Shown here piece by piece: positions 1-10,995 of a stretch of DNA of 39,353 bases (position 1 is its first letter; every line of letters starts with the position of its first letter). The DNA is from Acidobacteriaceae bacterium. GTDB taxonomy: Bacteria; Acidobacteriota; Terriglobia; Terriglobales; Acidobacteriaceae. A program made the position numbers and the translations under genes. The stretch is taken from the NCBI GenBank assembly GCA_903642235.1, contig CAHJWL010000018.1:1-39353 (forward strand). The letters run 5' to 3'. The notes under the pieces were generated by a model. That model was given only the letters and a program-made list of their open reading frames with translations, had not been told where the DNA came from and did no database searches.

Positions 1-2
1 CT

Positions 3-2261
<2,259 letters not shown>

Positions 2262-2280
2262 ACGCCTCACCAATCCAGTA

Positions 2281-2315
2281 AGAAGGGCCGGGACTACTCC
2301 CGGCCCTTCTTTGTC
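2281..2315 (+). terminator. Rho-independent terminator of infB
   Basis: A perfect 13-bp inverted repeat (AGAAGGGCCGGGA at 2281-2293, its complement at 2298-2310) encloses a 4-base loop and is followed by a short T-rich run. It lies 20 bases after the infB stop. The A-rich start of the left arm could also support termination from the other strand, but no opposing gene is near. Confidence 0.9.
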
Positions 2316-2361
2316 TCTCCAGTGAACTCCCTCTTCAATTATTCACCTGCATCGCTTCTTG

Positions 2362-2427
2362 ATCTCATCCTCCGCAGGGATCTGCTTTGGCCTTTTTTGG
2401 TTGTCATCCCGTAGGGATCTGCTTCTC
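2362..2427. repeat. Two degenerate copies of a short interspersed repeat
   Basis: The unit TCATCC-(3 to 5 bases)-AGGGATCTGCTT occurs at 2365-2387 and again at 2404-2424, 37-39 bases apart. The AGGGATCTGCTT core is identical in both copies. They sit in the gene-free stretch 2316-2614 between infB and the M24 peptidase gene; nothing else recognisable is there. The unit resembles the short intergenic repeats I recall from Acidobacteriaceae genomes, but I cannot confirm family membership from this window. Confidence 0.55.
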
Positions 2428-2614
2428 ACTCGGCCCCCAATGGTTGCAGTAGTCGCCCCTCCTTTGTTCATCATCCCTGGCGCAACCACCCGCAAACTTC
2501 GTCACAATAAAGTTAGGAGTCCCGGCTGAAAGCCGCATCCGGACCTTGTACCTCAATCTAAACCGCCTGGATGTTGGACTTTAGCACCGAAGTACAGGGA
2601 GGGGGGTCCACCTC

Positions 2615-2620
2615 TACAAT
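2615..2620 (+). promoter_or_regulatory. -10 element just before the M24 peptidase start
   Basis: TACAAT lies only 7 bases upstream of the best ATG (2628), so a transcript from it would carry almost no leader. No convincing -35 hexamer is seen at normal spacing. There is also no clear Shine-Dalgarno sequence in the last few bases before the ATG, which fits a leaderless message. Confidence 0.4.
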
Positions 2621-2627
2621 AGCGATC

Positions 2628-3800
2628 ATGCAGCTCGACGCAATTCAGACTGCCCTTCGCGATGCCAGACTCGACGGCTGGCTCTTCTATGACCACCATG
2701 GCCGCGATCCCCTCGCCTACAGCATTCTCGGCCTCCCTGCCGCCGCCCACGTCACCCGTCGCTGGTACTTCTTCATCCCGGCAACCGGAGAGCCGCAGAA
2801 GCTGGTGCACCGCATCGAGTCCGGGCGGCTGGACGCCCTACCCGGATCGAAAGCCGAGTACTCCTCCTGGCAGGAGCTTGAATCGAAGTTGGAGCATCTG
2901 CTTCTAGACGCTCGCACCATTGCCATGCAATACTCGCCGCGAAACGCCATCATGTACGTCAGCATGGTGGACGCCGGCACAGTTGAGATGCTGCGTGCCA
3001 TGGGCAAGCAGATCGTAAGCTCTGCCGATCTCGTCAGTCACTTCGAAGCCGTTCTGAGCGAGGACCAGATCGCCTCGCACTTCGAGGCCCAGCGGCATAT
3101 CGACTCCATCCTCGAAGAGGCTTGGCAGGAGATTGGCCGTCGCGTCCGCAATGATGGTGAAACCGACGAGTGGGCCATGACGCTCTGGCTTCAGAAGGCC
3201 ATGGCCCGCTGCGGCATCATCTGGAACCACGGCCCGAACGTCAGCGCCGGAGCCAACAGTGCAGACTCCCACTACGAGCCGACTCTAGCGAGCTCGAAGC
3301 CAATTCGAACGGGCGACTTCCTCCTCATCGACGTATGGGGCCGCATGGACCGGCCGCAAACCTGCTTCTATGACATCACATGGACGGCCGTCGTCGGACG
3401 CGCGCCAAGCGAGCGCGAGCAGACCGTCTTCCTGGCCGTGCGCGACGCACGGGATGCAGCCATCGCCGCCGTCCGAAGCGCTTTCGTTGGCAACCAGCCG
3501 ATAGCGGGCTTCCAGGCCGACGATGCCGCGCGTGCGGTCCTTCAGGCCCGCGGATTTGGTGACGCATTCGCGCATCGCACCGGACACAATATCGGAACTG
3601 TCCTTCACGGAAGCGGCGCGCACCTCGACAATCTTGAGACCCACGACGAACGCCTGCTGCTGCCAAATACATGCTTCTCCATCGAACCTGGCGCTTACTT
3701 TCCCGGCGAGTTTGGCATCCGCAGCGAAGTTGATATGATCGCGCGAACCGGCTCCGCAGCCGTGAGCGGTCGCGTGCAGCGCGAGTTGCTTTGCGTGTAA
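2628..3800 (+). CDS. M24-family metallopeptidase (Xaa-Pro aminopeptidase/prolidase-like)
   Basis: Predicted cytoplasmic dinuclear-metal peptidase of 390 residues that would release N-terminal residues preceding proline. An N-terminal creatinase-like domain covers roughly residues 1-150. The C-terminal pita-bread fold carries all five expected metal ligands: D235 (in IDVWG), D249 (in YDITW), H320 (in TGHNIG), E353 (in SIEPG) and E367 (in RSEVD). Active chemistry is therefore plausible. The ATG at 2628 is preferred over the upstream in-frame ATG at 2571, because the extra 19 residues look non-coding and a TACAAT hexamer lies within them. The next gene starts 19 bases after its stop. Precise substrate (aminopeptidase or dipeptidase) cannot be read from the sequence. 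Confidence 0.92.
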   Translation: MQLDAIQTALRDARLDGWLFYDHHGRDPLAYSILGLPAAAHVTRRWYFFIPATGEPQKLVHRIESGRLDALPGSKAEYSSWQELESKLEHLLLDARTIAMQYSPRNAIMYVSMVDAGTVEMLRAMGKQIVSSADLVSHFEAVLSEDQIASHFEAQRHIDSILEEAWQEIGRRVRNDGETDEWAMTLWLQKAMARCGIIWNHGPNVSAGANSADSHYEPTLASSKPIRTGDFLLIDVWGRMDRPQTCFYDITWTAVVGRAPSEREQTVFLAVRDARDAAIAAVRSAFVGNQPIAGFQADDAARAVLQARGFGDAFAHRTGHNIGTVLHGSGAHLDNLETHDERLLLPNTCFSIEPGAYFPGEFGIRSEVDMIARTGSAAVSGRVQRELLCV

Positions 3801-3819
3801 CTGCTATCATCACCCTGAG

Positions 3820-4236
3820 ATGACCACCAACACACAGGTGCAGACGCGCCTCCAGTCCCCCGCCTCGACGCTCTCGCCTACCCTCATTCTGCTTGCAGGC
3901 TGGCTCATTCCCGGTGCCGGTCACCTCCTGCTGAAGAAATGGATACGGGCAGGCTTACTCTTCGCCTCAATCGTCCTCATGTTCACGATCGGTGTAGCTT
4001 TGCAGGGCAAGATCTATACCCCGAACACGGGAGAGTTGCTGGATATGCTCAACTTCGCGGGCGATCTTGGGACTGGCATCCTCTATGGAATTGCGAGAGT
4101 CTTCGATCTTGGAGCACCCTCTGTTCAGCTCGCAACCGCGGACTATGGAACAAAGTTCATCGTCGTCGCCGGCCTCCTCAACATCGTCGCAGCGGTCGAC
4201 GCGCACTCGCTCGCGAACGGGAGAAAGCTGTCGTGA
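3820..4236 (+). CDS. Small multi-pass membrane protein, DUF6677-like
   Basis: Codes for a 138-residue hydrophobic protein. A segment around residues 18-35 with GWLIPGAGHLLLKKW is typical of small membrane proteins with a Gly-rich first helix. A second helix lies at about 41-62 and a third near 110-127. I place it tentatively in the DUF6677 group; no catalytic motif is visible and function is unknown. TATCAT lies 9 bases before the ATG and no good ribosome-binding site is seen, as for the gene upstream. Its stop overlaps the GTG start of the next small gene by four bases, so the two are probably translated together. Confidence 0.8.
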   Translation: MTTNTQVQTRLQSPASTLSPTLILLAGWLIPGAGHLLLKKWIRAGLLFASIVLMFTIGVALQGKIYTPNTGELLDMLNFAGDLGTGILYGIARVFDLGAPSVQLATADYGTKFIVVAGLLNIVAAVDAHSLANGRKLS

Positions 4237-4403
4237 CACACTTCACTGCAATGCTTCTTTTCTCATTCCTCACCTCGGTTGTCTTCGGGATCACGCAGCG
4301 TTCTGAGCCACGTCTCATGATCCGCTTCGGTGCCTTCTGCTTCGCTCTCTTCGTCTGCGGAACGGTAGCAGCGAGCTGGATCATGTGGGCGATTAAGCGA
4401 TAA
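4233..4403 (+). CDS. 56-residue membrane protein, GTG start
   Basis: A short frame beginning GTG ACA CAC, overlapping the stop of the preceding membrane-protein gene (GTGA), which suggests translational coupling. The product has two hydrophobic segments (about residues 6-20 and 30-50) separated by a short polar turn with TQRSEPR, and it ends in a positively charged WAIKR tail. I do not recognise a family. The four-base overlap and clean two-helix pattern are the evidence that it is real; it may be a partner subunit of the protein upstream. Confidence 0.6.
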   Translation: MTHFTAMLLFSFLTSVVFGITQRSEPRLMIRFGAFCFALFVCGTVAASWIMWAIKR

Positions 4404-4476
4404 ACCCGCAGCCCAAATACACCGGTCTGCTTCGCGGCTGACGCCCGCATCCAATCCTGCTGAAAGGGAAACCCTT

Positions 4477-4665
4477 ATGAGTGAGCAGAGGAAGCATTTT
4501 CATTGCAAAGACGTGGGCTACGACTGTACCTGGGAGCTTGAAGGCACGAGCGAAGACGACATGTTGCCGATCATTGAACAGCATGCGGCCGAGGTCCACA
4601 ATCTCACGCACTTCAAGGCAGAAGCAGAGCAACACGTACGCCAGGCCATACAGCGCAACAATTAG
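4477..4665 (+). CDS. DUF1059 domain small protein
   Basis: A 62-residue soluble protein. HFHCKDVGYDCTWELEG followed by a helical segment with HAAEVHNL matches the DUF1059 pattern, in which two cysteines near the N-terminus (here in HCKD and YDC) precede a conserved His-containing helix. Function is not known for the family. The ATG is preceded by GAAAGGGAAA at good spacing. Its stop is followed by about 150 bases without a gene before the first diguanylate cyclase. Confidence 0.85.
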   Translation: MSEQRKHFHCKDVGYDCTWELEGTSEDDMLPIIEQHAAEVHNLTHFKAEAEQHVRQAIQRNN

Positions 4666-4822
4666 TTGTTATCTAGCGGTCGCAGCATCTGTGTTACTAA
4701 ACCTTAAACTTCGTGCTACATACGCGTTACCTGCGTTCTGAACCATAAGTGTTCTCCCGCGTGTCTTTCCATGGTTGACCTGTATTCTCGTCACGAATGT
4801 CAGGTTTGGCGGGTCGAGCAGA

Positions 4823-6265
4823 ATGCCAGTGGAGAGTACCACAGCTTTGGCGCGGGGCGCGGGACACCAGATAGACGCCCCATCCGGAGTCGAATTCGAC
4901 GAAATCGCTACGCTTGCGTGTACGCTTTGCCGTACGCCCCAGGCTATGGTCATGCTGAAAAGGCCGGACCACGGGTGGGTGCGCGCCTCGGGTACTCTGC
5001 GACTCGGAGATGTCTCCGTTGCGGTCACCTTCTGCGAGCAGACGCTCCGTCAGCGCGAGATACTGGTCGTCGAAGATACGGCTCGCGACTTCCATTTTGC
5101 AGGGGATGCCCAGGTTATTGGAGAGCCCCGCACGCGCTTTTTTGCCGGTGTGTCCTTCGCCAGCACGGACCGACTCACGGAGGGCATTCTGTGCGTCACC
5201 GATCGAGTTCCCCGCGCGCTCACCTCGGAGCAGGAGGAAGCTCTCGTCCTTTTAGCTCATCAGCTTACCGCGCGCATCGACCAGCGGGAAGAGCGCCAAC
5301 GGCTTGATCAGGTCAGCCAGGAGCGTGAAACCTCCGCGACCAATCTTCGCGCAAGCGAAGAACTGTTCCGCACCTTCATGAATGCCAGTCCCTTCCTCAG
5401 CTACATCAAGGATGCCGCCGGCCGGCTGCTGTTTTATAACCGAAGCTACGCGCGTCGCTTTGGCATTAGTGAGTATGCCTGGCTTGGACGAACGGATGAA
5501 CAGCTCTGGTCCCGCAGTATGAAGGTTCCGATGCGTATGCAGGATCTGGACGTTATGGCGGGAGGGCGCACGGTCGAGGCTGAAGAGCGCCTGCGTGCTT
5601 CCGACGGAACGGTCACAGTTTGGAAGACCTACAAGTTCCCCTGCTTTGACTCCGCCGGAAACCTGCTGCTCGCCGGTCTTGCAATGGACATTACTGAGGA
5701 GCAAGAGCGAAAGCAGGAACTTGAGCGCTATCAGGAGGAGATGCAGACCGCGAATGAGCAGCTCCGACGACTGAGCGTGACCGATGAACTGACAGGTCTT
5801 CGCAATCGAAGAGCCTTTGAGGAGCGCCTGGTGCTTGAGTTCTCCATGTCACGGAGGCGCCATCGTGAACTGGCGGTCCTGCTGATCGATGTCGACAATT
5901 TCAAACAGATTAATGATCGCTGGGGTCATGGTGCGGGAGACACAGTGCTTCGGCGGCTCGGCGCTGTGCTCCGTACGACAATCCGGCTTCCGGACTTGGT
6001 GGCTCGCTATGGAGGCGAGGAGTTTGTTGTGCTCCTGCCGGAGAGTGGCTCTGAGGCCGCACTCGGCTTCTCTCGGAGACTGATGGATCGTATGGCGACA
6101 GAAACGTGGGACCACGAACCTGTCACCGTGAGCATTGGCTTGGCTGCACTCAACGATTCGCTTCTTAATGGGTTTCAGCTAGTCAGTATGGCGGATGAAG
6201 CGCTCTACGCTGCGAAACGGGCAGGGAAGAATCGTGCGGTCGTCTACGGTGGCTCAAAACAATGA
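4823..6265 (+). CDS. GAF-PAS-GGDEF diguanylate cyclase (first of a tandem pair)
   Basis: Predicted to make cyclic di-GMP from two GTP in response to signals sensed by its N-terminal domains. From the ATG at 4823 it has 480 residues: a GAF domain (about 20-155), a PAS domain (about 180-295), a short coiled linker and a GGDEF domain (about 315-480). The active-site loop reads GGEEF (397-401). RLPD lies five residues before it, the position of the RxxD product-inhibition site. DVDNFKQIND supplies the metal-binding aspartate. No transmembrane segment is seen, so it is probably cytoplasmic. The longer in-frame TTG start at 4775 would add 16 residues; neither start has a strong ribosome-binding site. 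The next gene is a paralogue on the same strand. Confidence 0.93.
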   Translation: MPVESTTALARGAGHQIDAPSGVEFDEIATLACTLCRTPQAMVMLKRPDHGWVRASGTLRLGDVSVAVTFCEQTLRQREILVVEDTARDFHFAGDAQVIGEPRTRFFAGVSFASTDRLTEGILCVTDRVPRALTSEQEEALVLLAHQLTARIDQREERQRLDQVSQERETSATNLRASEELFRTFMNASPFLSYIKDAAGRLLFYNRSYARRFGISEYAWLGRTDEQLWSRSMKVPMRMQDLDVMAGGRTVEAEERLRASDGTVTVWKTYKFPCFDSAGNLLLAGLAMDITEEQERKQELERYQEEMQTANEQLRRLSVTDELTGLRNRRAFEERLVLEFSMSRRRHRELAVLLIDVDNFKQINDRWGHGAGDTVLRRLGAVLRTTIRLPDLVARYGGEEFVVLLPESGSEAALGFSRRLMDRMATETWDHEPVTVSIGLAALNDSLLNGFQLVSMADEALYAAKRAGKNRAVVYGGSKQ

Positions 6266-6336
6266 GGATCCGGTTTGCGATGCCTCACCGCTAAACTTTC
6301 ATCCCCTTTTGCCGATACCGGCAAACAGGAGATGCC

Positions 6337-7872
6337 ATGGAAGAGCTTAGGTTGGCGGCAGTACGGGAACTGGAACTACTCGACACAGAAGCCGAAGTCG
6401 AATTTGACGAGCTGGCCTGCCTGGCCGCGAACGTCTGTGGCACCTCCATGAGTGCCATCAGCTTAATTGACAGAAATCGCGAATGGCTGAAAGCCAAAGT
6501 GGGTATCGCAGCAGACGAAATCCCTCGGGAGCACGCCTTCTGCGATCACACTATCCGCGGGACCGAGGTCTTCGTCGTAGAGGATGCAAGGCAGGATCCG
6601 TACTTCAGAAATAACCCGCTCGTCACCGCGAGAGACGGGCTGCGCTTCTACGCAGGTGCACCCGTAACTGGTCGTGATGGCTTGCAGGTAGGCGCCCTGA
6701 GCGTGCTTGATGTTCAGCCGCGGCACCTCTCTGCAGATCAGCGGCAAACGCTCGAAATCCTTGCACGCCAGGTCGGAGTGCACCTTGAACTTCGACTTCG
6801 ACGCCGGAACTTGCAACGCTCTCTAGAGGAGCGGACAGCGCTTGTCGCAGAACTTGGGGCTAGCAACCAGCTGTTCCAAACCTTTATGCACCACAGTCCG
6901 ATGGCCAGCTTTATCAAAGACGCACGAGGCAGATTTGTCTTCTACAACCGCCGCATGGCCGAGATTGCCGGAATCGATATGAACTTCGCAATCGGACGAA
7001 CTGACGCGGAACTGTGGCCCGATCACGTCGCCCGAACGATGCAGGACAACGACCAACGGGCTCTTGCGGCTGGCGAGCTTGTCGAAGTCAACGAATCAAC
7101 AGAATCTAATGGCAAGCGAACAGACTGGCGTTGCTTCAAGTTTCCTTGGAGAAACTTAAAAGGCGAGCAACTTCTCGCCGGCATCGCTGTGGATGTCACG
7201 GCGGAGCGCCAACATGCAACTGCACTGTCTGACTATCAAGCACAACTGGAGGAGGCTAACGCGCGCCTGCAGCGAAGCGCAAACACCGACCCGTTAACAG
7301 GATTGGCGAACCGGCGCGCCCTCGACGAAGGTTTGGAAGCCGCCATAGGCACACCTGTTACACCGGGGCACGAGATCGCGGTCCTGACTATTGATGTTGA
7401 TCACTTCAAACACGTGAACGACACCTACGGGCACGCCTATGGAGATCTTGCCTTGAGGCAGATTGCCACCGTCATTGCGCGCTGTACGCGTGCGCAGGAC
7501 TTGGCGGCGCGCTCCGGAGGCGAAGAGTTCACCATCCTTCTGCCGGAGAGTGGTCCTGCAATCGCGGTCGCTATCGCGCAGCGAATTCTGCTGGAACTAC
7601 GCCGTACAGCGTGGGAGCACCATCCGATCTCAGTCAGTATCGGCGTCTCCACCGTATCGATTGATGACTCTGATCTGAAGTGTGTTCTGGTTCGAAGCGA
7701 TCGAGCACTGTATGCCGCAAAGCAGCAGGGACGGAATTGCGTTGTCTATCTCACAAAGAAGGGAGCTGGTACTGAAAAGAAAACATCTCGACAAAACTCG
7801 TCGGTGGCATCGCTGCAATCTGAAGACAATCGGCAAACCCTTTACCAAGAGCCATCTCTTGCTCTGGCATAG
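6337..7872 (+). CDS. GAF-PAS-GGDEF diguanylate cyclase (second of a tandem pair)
   Basis: Codes for 511 residues with the same layout as the upstream gene: GAF (about 15-155), PAS (about 175-290), coiled linker (290-315) and GGDEF (about 315-475). The active site is GGEEF at 394-398, with an RAQD inhibitory site at 385-388 and the metal-binding D353 in TIDVDHFK. The start is well supported by AGGAGA six bases or so before the ATG. Both proteins share phrases such as QTFMHHSPMASFIKDA and RTFMNASPFLSYIKDA in the PAS domain, so the pair arose by tandem duplication. The last ~35 residues after the GGDEF fold are polar and probably disordered. Cytoplasmic, with the GAF and PAS ligands unknown. Confidence 0.94.
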   Translation: MEELRLAAVRELELLDTEAEVEFDELACLAANVCGTSMSAISLIDRNREWLKAKVGIAADEIPREHAFCDHTIRGTEVFVVEDARQDPYFRNNPLVTARDGLRFYAGAPVTGRDGLQVGALSVLDVQPRHLSADQRQTLEILARQVGVHLELRLRRRNLQRSLEERTALVAELGASNQLFQTFMHHSPMASFIKDARGRFVFYNRRMAEIAGIDMNFAIGRTDAELWPDHVARTMQDNDQRALAAGELVEVNESTESNGKRTDWRCFKFPWRNLKGEQLLAGIAVDVTAERQHATALSDYQAQLEEANARLQRSANTDPLTGLANRRALDEGLEAAIGTPVTPGHEIAVLTIDVDHFKHVNDTYGHAYGDLALRQIATVIARCTRAQDLAARSGGEEFTILLPESGPAIAVAIAQRILLELRRTAWEHHPISVSIGVSTVSIDDSDLKCVLVRSDRALYAAKQQGRNCVVYLTKKGAGTEKKTSRQNSSVASLQSEDNRQTLYQEPSLALA

Positions 7873-7913
7873 ATTCCGCAAACCTGTTCTGGACGAACCT
7901 GCCAGCCTTAAGA

Positions 7914-7949
7914 AGCAAAAGCCGAACACAAGGTGTCCGGCCTTTTGCT
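7914..7949. terminator. Hairpin between convergent genes
   Basis: AGCAAAAG (7914-7921) pairs with CTTTTGCT (7942-7949). An inner stem (CCG with CGG, then ACAC with GTGT) is separated by a bulge and a mismatch. It lies between the stop of the second diguanylate cyclase gene and that of rplQ, so it could end both transcripts. A clear T-tract is lacking on either side. Confidence 0.55.
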
Positions 7950-7963
7950 CGACTTAAGAAGAA

Positions 7964-8443
7964 TTACGGTTCCGCGTTCGGATCAGGCTGCTCGCCTGGG
8001 TTTTGCTCCTCAAGCTGTCTTTGCAGCTCTTCCTGCTTCTTGGTTCGAGCCTCGGCACGCTTCTGAGCTTTCTCATTAAGGGCCTGCTCAGCTCCCAAGA
8101 GCTCGATGAAAGCCATCTCGGCTGCATCTCCTTTGCGAGGTCCAACGCGTACGATGCGCGAATATCCACCGTTCCGCGCGCCATAACGAGGCGCAACCGT
8201 ACCAAACAGGCGGTCGACCGATTCGGGGGTCATCAGATACGCGGCTGCCTGGCGTCTCGCATGAATATCTCCTCGTTTTCCGAGAGTAATCATCTTCTCT
8301 ACCAACGGCTTCGAAGCCTTGCATTTTGTGATGGTGGTCTCGATCCGGTCCATCAAAATAATCGAGGTAACGAGATTCCGCAGCACGGCGCGGCGGTGGC
8401 TGGTATTTCGTCCTAGTTTGAATCCTGCATTGCGATGGCGCAT
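7964..8443 (-). CDS. rplQ: 50S ribosomal protein L17 with charged C-terminal extension
   Basis: L17 lies at the exit-tunnel side of the large subunit. MRHRNAGFKLGRNTSHRRA at the N-terminus is the family signature, and the core ends near residue 120. The protein is 159 residues against roughly 115-130 in many bacteria. The extra tail is Glu/Gln/Lys-rich (AEARTKKQEELQ) and then Pro/Glu-rich, probably helical and then disordered. It is the last gene of the alpha block, 143 bases after rpoA. Confidence 0.97.
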   Translation of the reverse strand: MRHRNAGFKLGRNTSHRRAVLRNLVTSIILMDRIETTITKCKASKPLVEKMITLGKRGDIHARRQAAAYLMTPESVDRLFGTVAPRYGARNGGYSRIVRVGPRKGDAAEMAFIELLGAEQALNEKAQKRAEARTKKQEELQRQLEEQNPGEQPDPNAEP

Positions 8444-8586
8444 AGTCTTGTCGAGTTCCGTCGTAGACCTGTGACATATTCAGCATCTCTGCCGAACCCG
8501 AATCTCCTTTTTTGTGATCTCGTTGACTGCCCTGAAAGGCGAGCCCGTGATAAACGCGGGGCAACGATCACCCCGCGCTCCTGCTG

Positions 8587-9693
8587 CTAGAAGTTTTCTG
8601 TCTCGTTATTTGGAAGGATCAGGTCGTCATCCTCGTCCTCATCCTCGTCTTCATCGTCATCATCAAAGTTCCCGTAACTCGCTGCCAAAGTGGCCGCCGG
8701 CAAGACAGACGTCGGTCCCGGGACAGGATTTCCCTGTTCGTCGATCTTCATGCCGAGGGAAAGCCCCATCTGCGCGAGAATCTCTTTGATCTCATTCAGA
8801 CTCTTACGGCCGAAGTTCTTCGTCTTCAGCATCTCGGCTTCGGTCTTCTGAATCAACTCGCCAATTGTTGCGATGTTGGCGTTCTTCAGGCAGTTGTAAC
8901 TGCGAACGGAGAGTTCCAACTCTTCTACAGAGCGATTCAGATTCTCGTTGCGAATCTGTGGACCATCCATGCCATCCATTCCGCCTGACTCCATCTCCTC
9001 CTCGAAGTTGATAAAGATCGTCATGTGATCCTTCAACAACTTGGCTGAGAGCCCGAGTGCATCCGCGGGAAGAATGGTGCCATTTGTCCAGATCTCGAGA
9101 GTGAGTTTATCGTAGTCGGTGATCTGACCAAGACGCGCTGCTTCCACCAGATAGTTCACCTTGCGTACAGGAGAGTGAACCGAGTCAACCGGTATAAAAC
9201 CCAGTCCGAGATCCCCGTCGAAGTTCTTGTCCGCAGAGACGTAACCGCGGCCGCGCTTCAAACGCATCTCCATGTCGATCTTTCCACCTTCGGAGATGGT
9301 GCAGATATACACGTCCTTATCAAGGATCTCAACGTCCCCGTCGGCCTCAATCATGTTGGAGGTGATCACACCGGCAGCATCGGAACGAAGATATAACGCC
9401 TTCGGACCGTCACCACTCAACTTGAAGGGCACCTGCTTCAGATTAAGGATGATATCCGTTGCATCTTCAACTACACCCGTGATGGACTGGAACTCGTGCA
9501 GAACGCCTTCAATGCGGACTGCCGTAACCGCAGCACCTTCAATAGAAGAGAGTAGCGTCCTGCGCAGGGCGTTTCCGATGGTCGTTCCGAAACCGCGCTC
9601 GAACGGCTGAGCGGAAAATCGACCGTACTTCTCTGTCAGGCTCTCGCCATCAACCGCGAGACGCTTGGGCTTCTGGAAACCTCTCCAAAGCAT
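8587..9693 (-). CDS. rpoA: RNA polymerase alpha subunit with long acidic C-terminal tail
   Basis: Alpha dimerises to nucleate RNA polymerase assembly, and its C-terminal domain binds UP elements and activators. It has 368 residues: the N-terminal dimerisation domain (about 1-235) includes [15 protein letters not shown], and the C-terminal domain (about 255-325) includes [13 protein letters not shown] and [11 protein letters not shown]. Beyond the fold is an unusual tail: a run of 14 Asp/Glu residues at 344-357, then [11 protein letters not shown]. Many bacterial alphas end soon after the C-terminal domain. The acidic run is encoded by GAT/GAC/GAG triplets, so a repeat-expansion origin is possible. 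It lies between rpsD and rplQ. Confidence 0.98.
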   Translation of the reverse strand: MLWRGFQKPKRLAVDGESLTEKYGRFSAQPFERGFGTTIGNALRRTLLSSIEGAAVTAVRIEGVLHEFQSITGVVEDATDIILNLKQVPFKLSGDGPKALYLRSDAAGVITSNMIEADGDVEILDKDVYICTISEGGKIDMEMRLKRGRGYVSADKNFDGDLGLGFIPVDSVHSPVRKVNYLVEAARLGQITDYDKLTLEIWTNGTILPADALGLSAKLLKDHMTIFINFEEEMESGGMDGMDGPQIRNENLNRSVEELELSVRSYNCLKNANIATIGELIQKTEAEMLKTKNFGRKSLNEIKEILAQMGLSLGMKIDEQGNPVPGPTSVLPAATLAASYGNFDDDDEDEDEDEDDDLILPNNETENF

Positions 9694-9816
9694 GGGTATG
9701 TCCTTTCATCCTCCGGCCGCGAAGCATTCTGCGACATAGAGGTGGTTCCGGTACGTTGATTGTTCTTACACTGCGTCGCACACGCCGCGGAGAGGCTGTT
9801 CTCCACGACGCCGTGA

Positions 9817-10449
9817 CTACTTGCTATAGAGTTCGACGATCAGTTGTTCATTGACCGGCAAGTTGACGTCTGCACGATTAGGCATGGCAATTACCTTGCC
9901 TGATAGATTTTCCCGATTAACATCCAGCCATGGCACCGACCGCTGGCCGCTGGCGAAATTTTTCGACTCCTCAAGAACGACAAGCGCCTTTGAGCCCTCA
10001 CGGATTGCAATCTCGTCCCCTACCTTGCACTGGAAAGAAGGAATGTTCACCTTGCGTCCATTCACCTGCAGATGACCATGACGAACGATCTGCCGCGCCT
10101 GACGCCGCGAGGTTGCAAACCCTAGCCGATACGCAACGTTATCCAGTCGCGTCTCAAGTTGCTGCAACAGCAACTCGCCTGTCACACCGGTGCGATTGGA
10201 AGCTTTCTGGTAGTAAGCCCGAAACTGGGTCTCAAGCGTGAAATAGATACGCTTTGCTTTCTGTTTCTCGCGCAGTTGCAAGCCGTACCCCACAACCTTC
10301 TTTTGCTTCTTGGACTGGCCGTGCTGGCCTGGAGGAAAGTTTCGCTTCTCTACGGGGCACTTTTCTGTGAAGCATTTCGCGCCCTTCAGGAACAACTTGG
10401 TTCCATCTCGGCGGCAAAGGCGGCAAACGGGGCCGGTATAACGTGCCAT
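9817..10449 (-). CDS. rpsD: 30S ribosomal protein S4, zinc-binding (C+) form
   Basis: S4 is a primary 16S rRNA-binding protein and in many bacteria represses its own operon. The 210-residue product has C9, C12, C26 and C31 near the N-terminus (in VCRLCRRDG and AKCFTEKC), giving the zinc-binding form. The S4 RNA-binding domain follows (about residues 95-160), with [11 protein letters not shown] and [21 protein letters not shown] lies at good spacing before the ATG. It is followed by rpoA after 123 bases. Confidence 0.98.
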   Translation of the reverse strand: MARYTGPVCRLCRRDGTKLFLKGAKCFTEKCPVEKRNFPPGQHGQSKKQKKVVGYGLQLREKQKAKRIYFTLETQFRAYYQKASNRTGVTGELLLQQLETRLDNVAYRLGFATSRRQARQIVRHGHLQVNGRKVNIPSFQCKVGDEIAIREGSKALVVLEESKNFASGQRSVPWLDVNRENLSGKVIAMPNRADVNLPVNEQLIVELYSK

Positions 10450-10569
10450 ACATTTCTCCTGTTTCGAGTGTCGATCGCTTTACACGCCCGGGCGCTTCAT
10501 CGCGATCCAGTTAACTTGGCAGCAGTGCTGCTATGGGAGCTGTACCCAGGGGCACTGAGTACAGCAGGA

Positions 10570-10992
10570 TTAAACGCGCCGACGCTTGGGAGGGCGGCAA
10601 CCATTGTGAGGCATGGGCGTAACATCGCGGATCGAACGAACCTCAATACCGGCCGAAGCGAGAGCACGAATGGCCGACTCACGCCCGGAGCCAGGTCCCG
10701 AAACCCGGACATCGACGGAGCGAAGTCCATGATCCCGTGCGGCATTTGCCGCCCCGACCGCAGCCTGCTGCGCAGCAAAGGGTGTCCCCTTCCGAGATCC
10801 GCGGAATCCAAGTGATCCTGAACTCTTCCAGGAGAGCGTGTTTCCGACACCATCCGTGATCGTCACAATCGTGTTGTTAAAACTCGCCTGGATAAAGACG
10901 AGCCCAAATGGGACGTTCTTCCGCTCCCGCTTCTTGAACTTCTTATTCTTACCCGTCTTTGCTGCGCCAGCCTTCTGCTGTGTCTTTGCCAT
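10570..10992 (-). CDS. rpsK: 30S ribosomal protein S11
   Basis: S11 forms part of the 30S platform near the mRNA exit. The 140-residue product has a basic N-terminal leader ([12 protein letters not shown]), then the conserved core with [29 protein letters not shown] and the C-terminal [16 protein letters not shown]. It starts three bases after the rpsM stop, so the two are co-translated. About 120 bases separate it from rpsD. Confidence 0.98.
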   Translation of the reverse strand: MAKTQQKAGAAKTGKNKKFKKRERKNVPFGLVFIQASFNNTIVTITDGVGNTLSWKSSGSLGFRGSRKGTPFAAQQAAVGAANAARDHGLRSVDVRVSGPGSGRESAIRALASAGIEVRSIRDVTPMPHNGCRPPKRRRV

Positions 10993-10995
10993 GGC

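Noticed and set aside
4775..4803. TTGACC as a -35 element for the first diguanylate cyclase
   Set aside because: No acceptable -10 hexamer lies at normal spacing.
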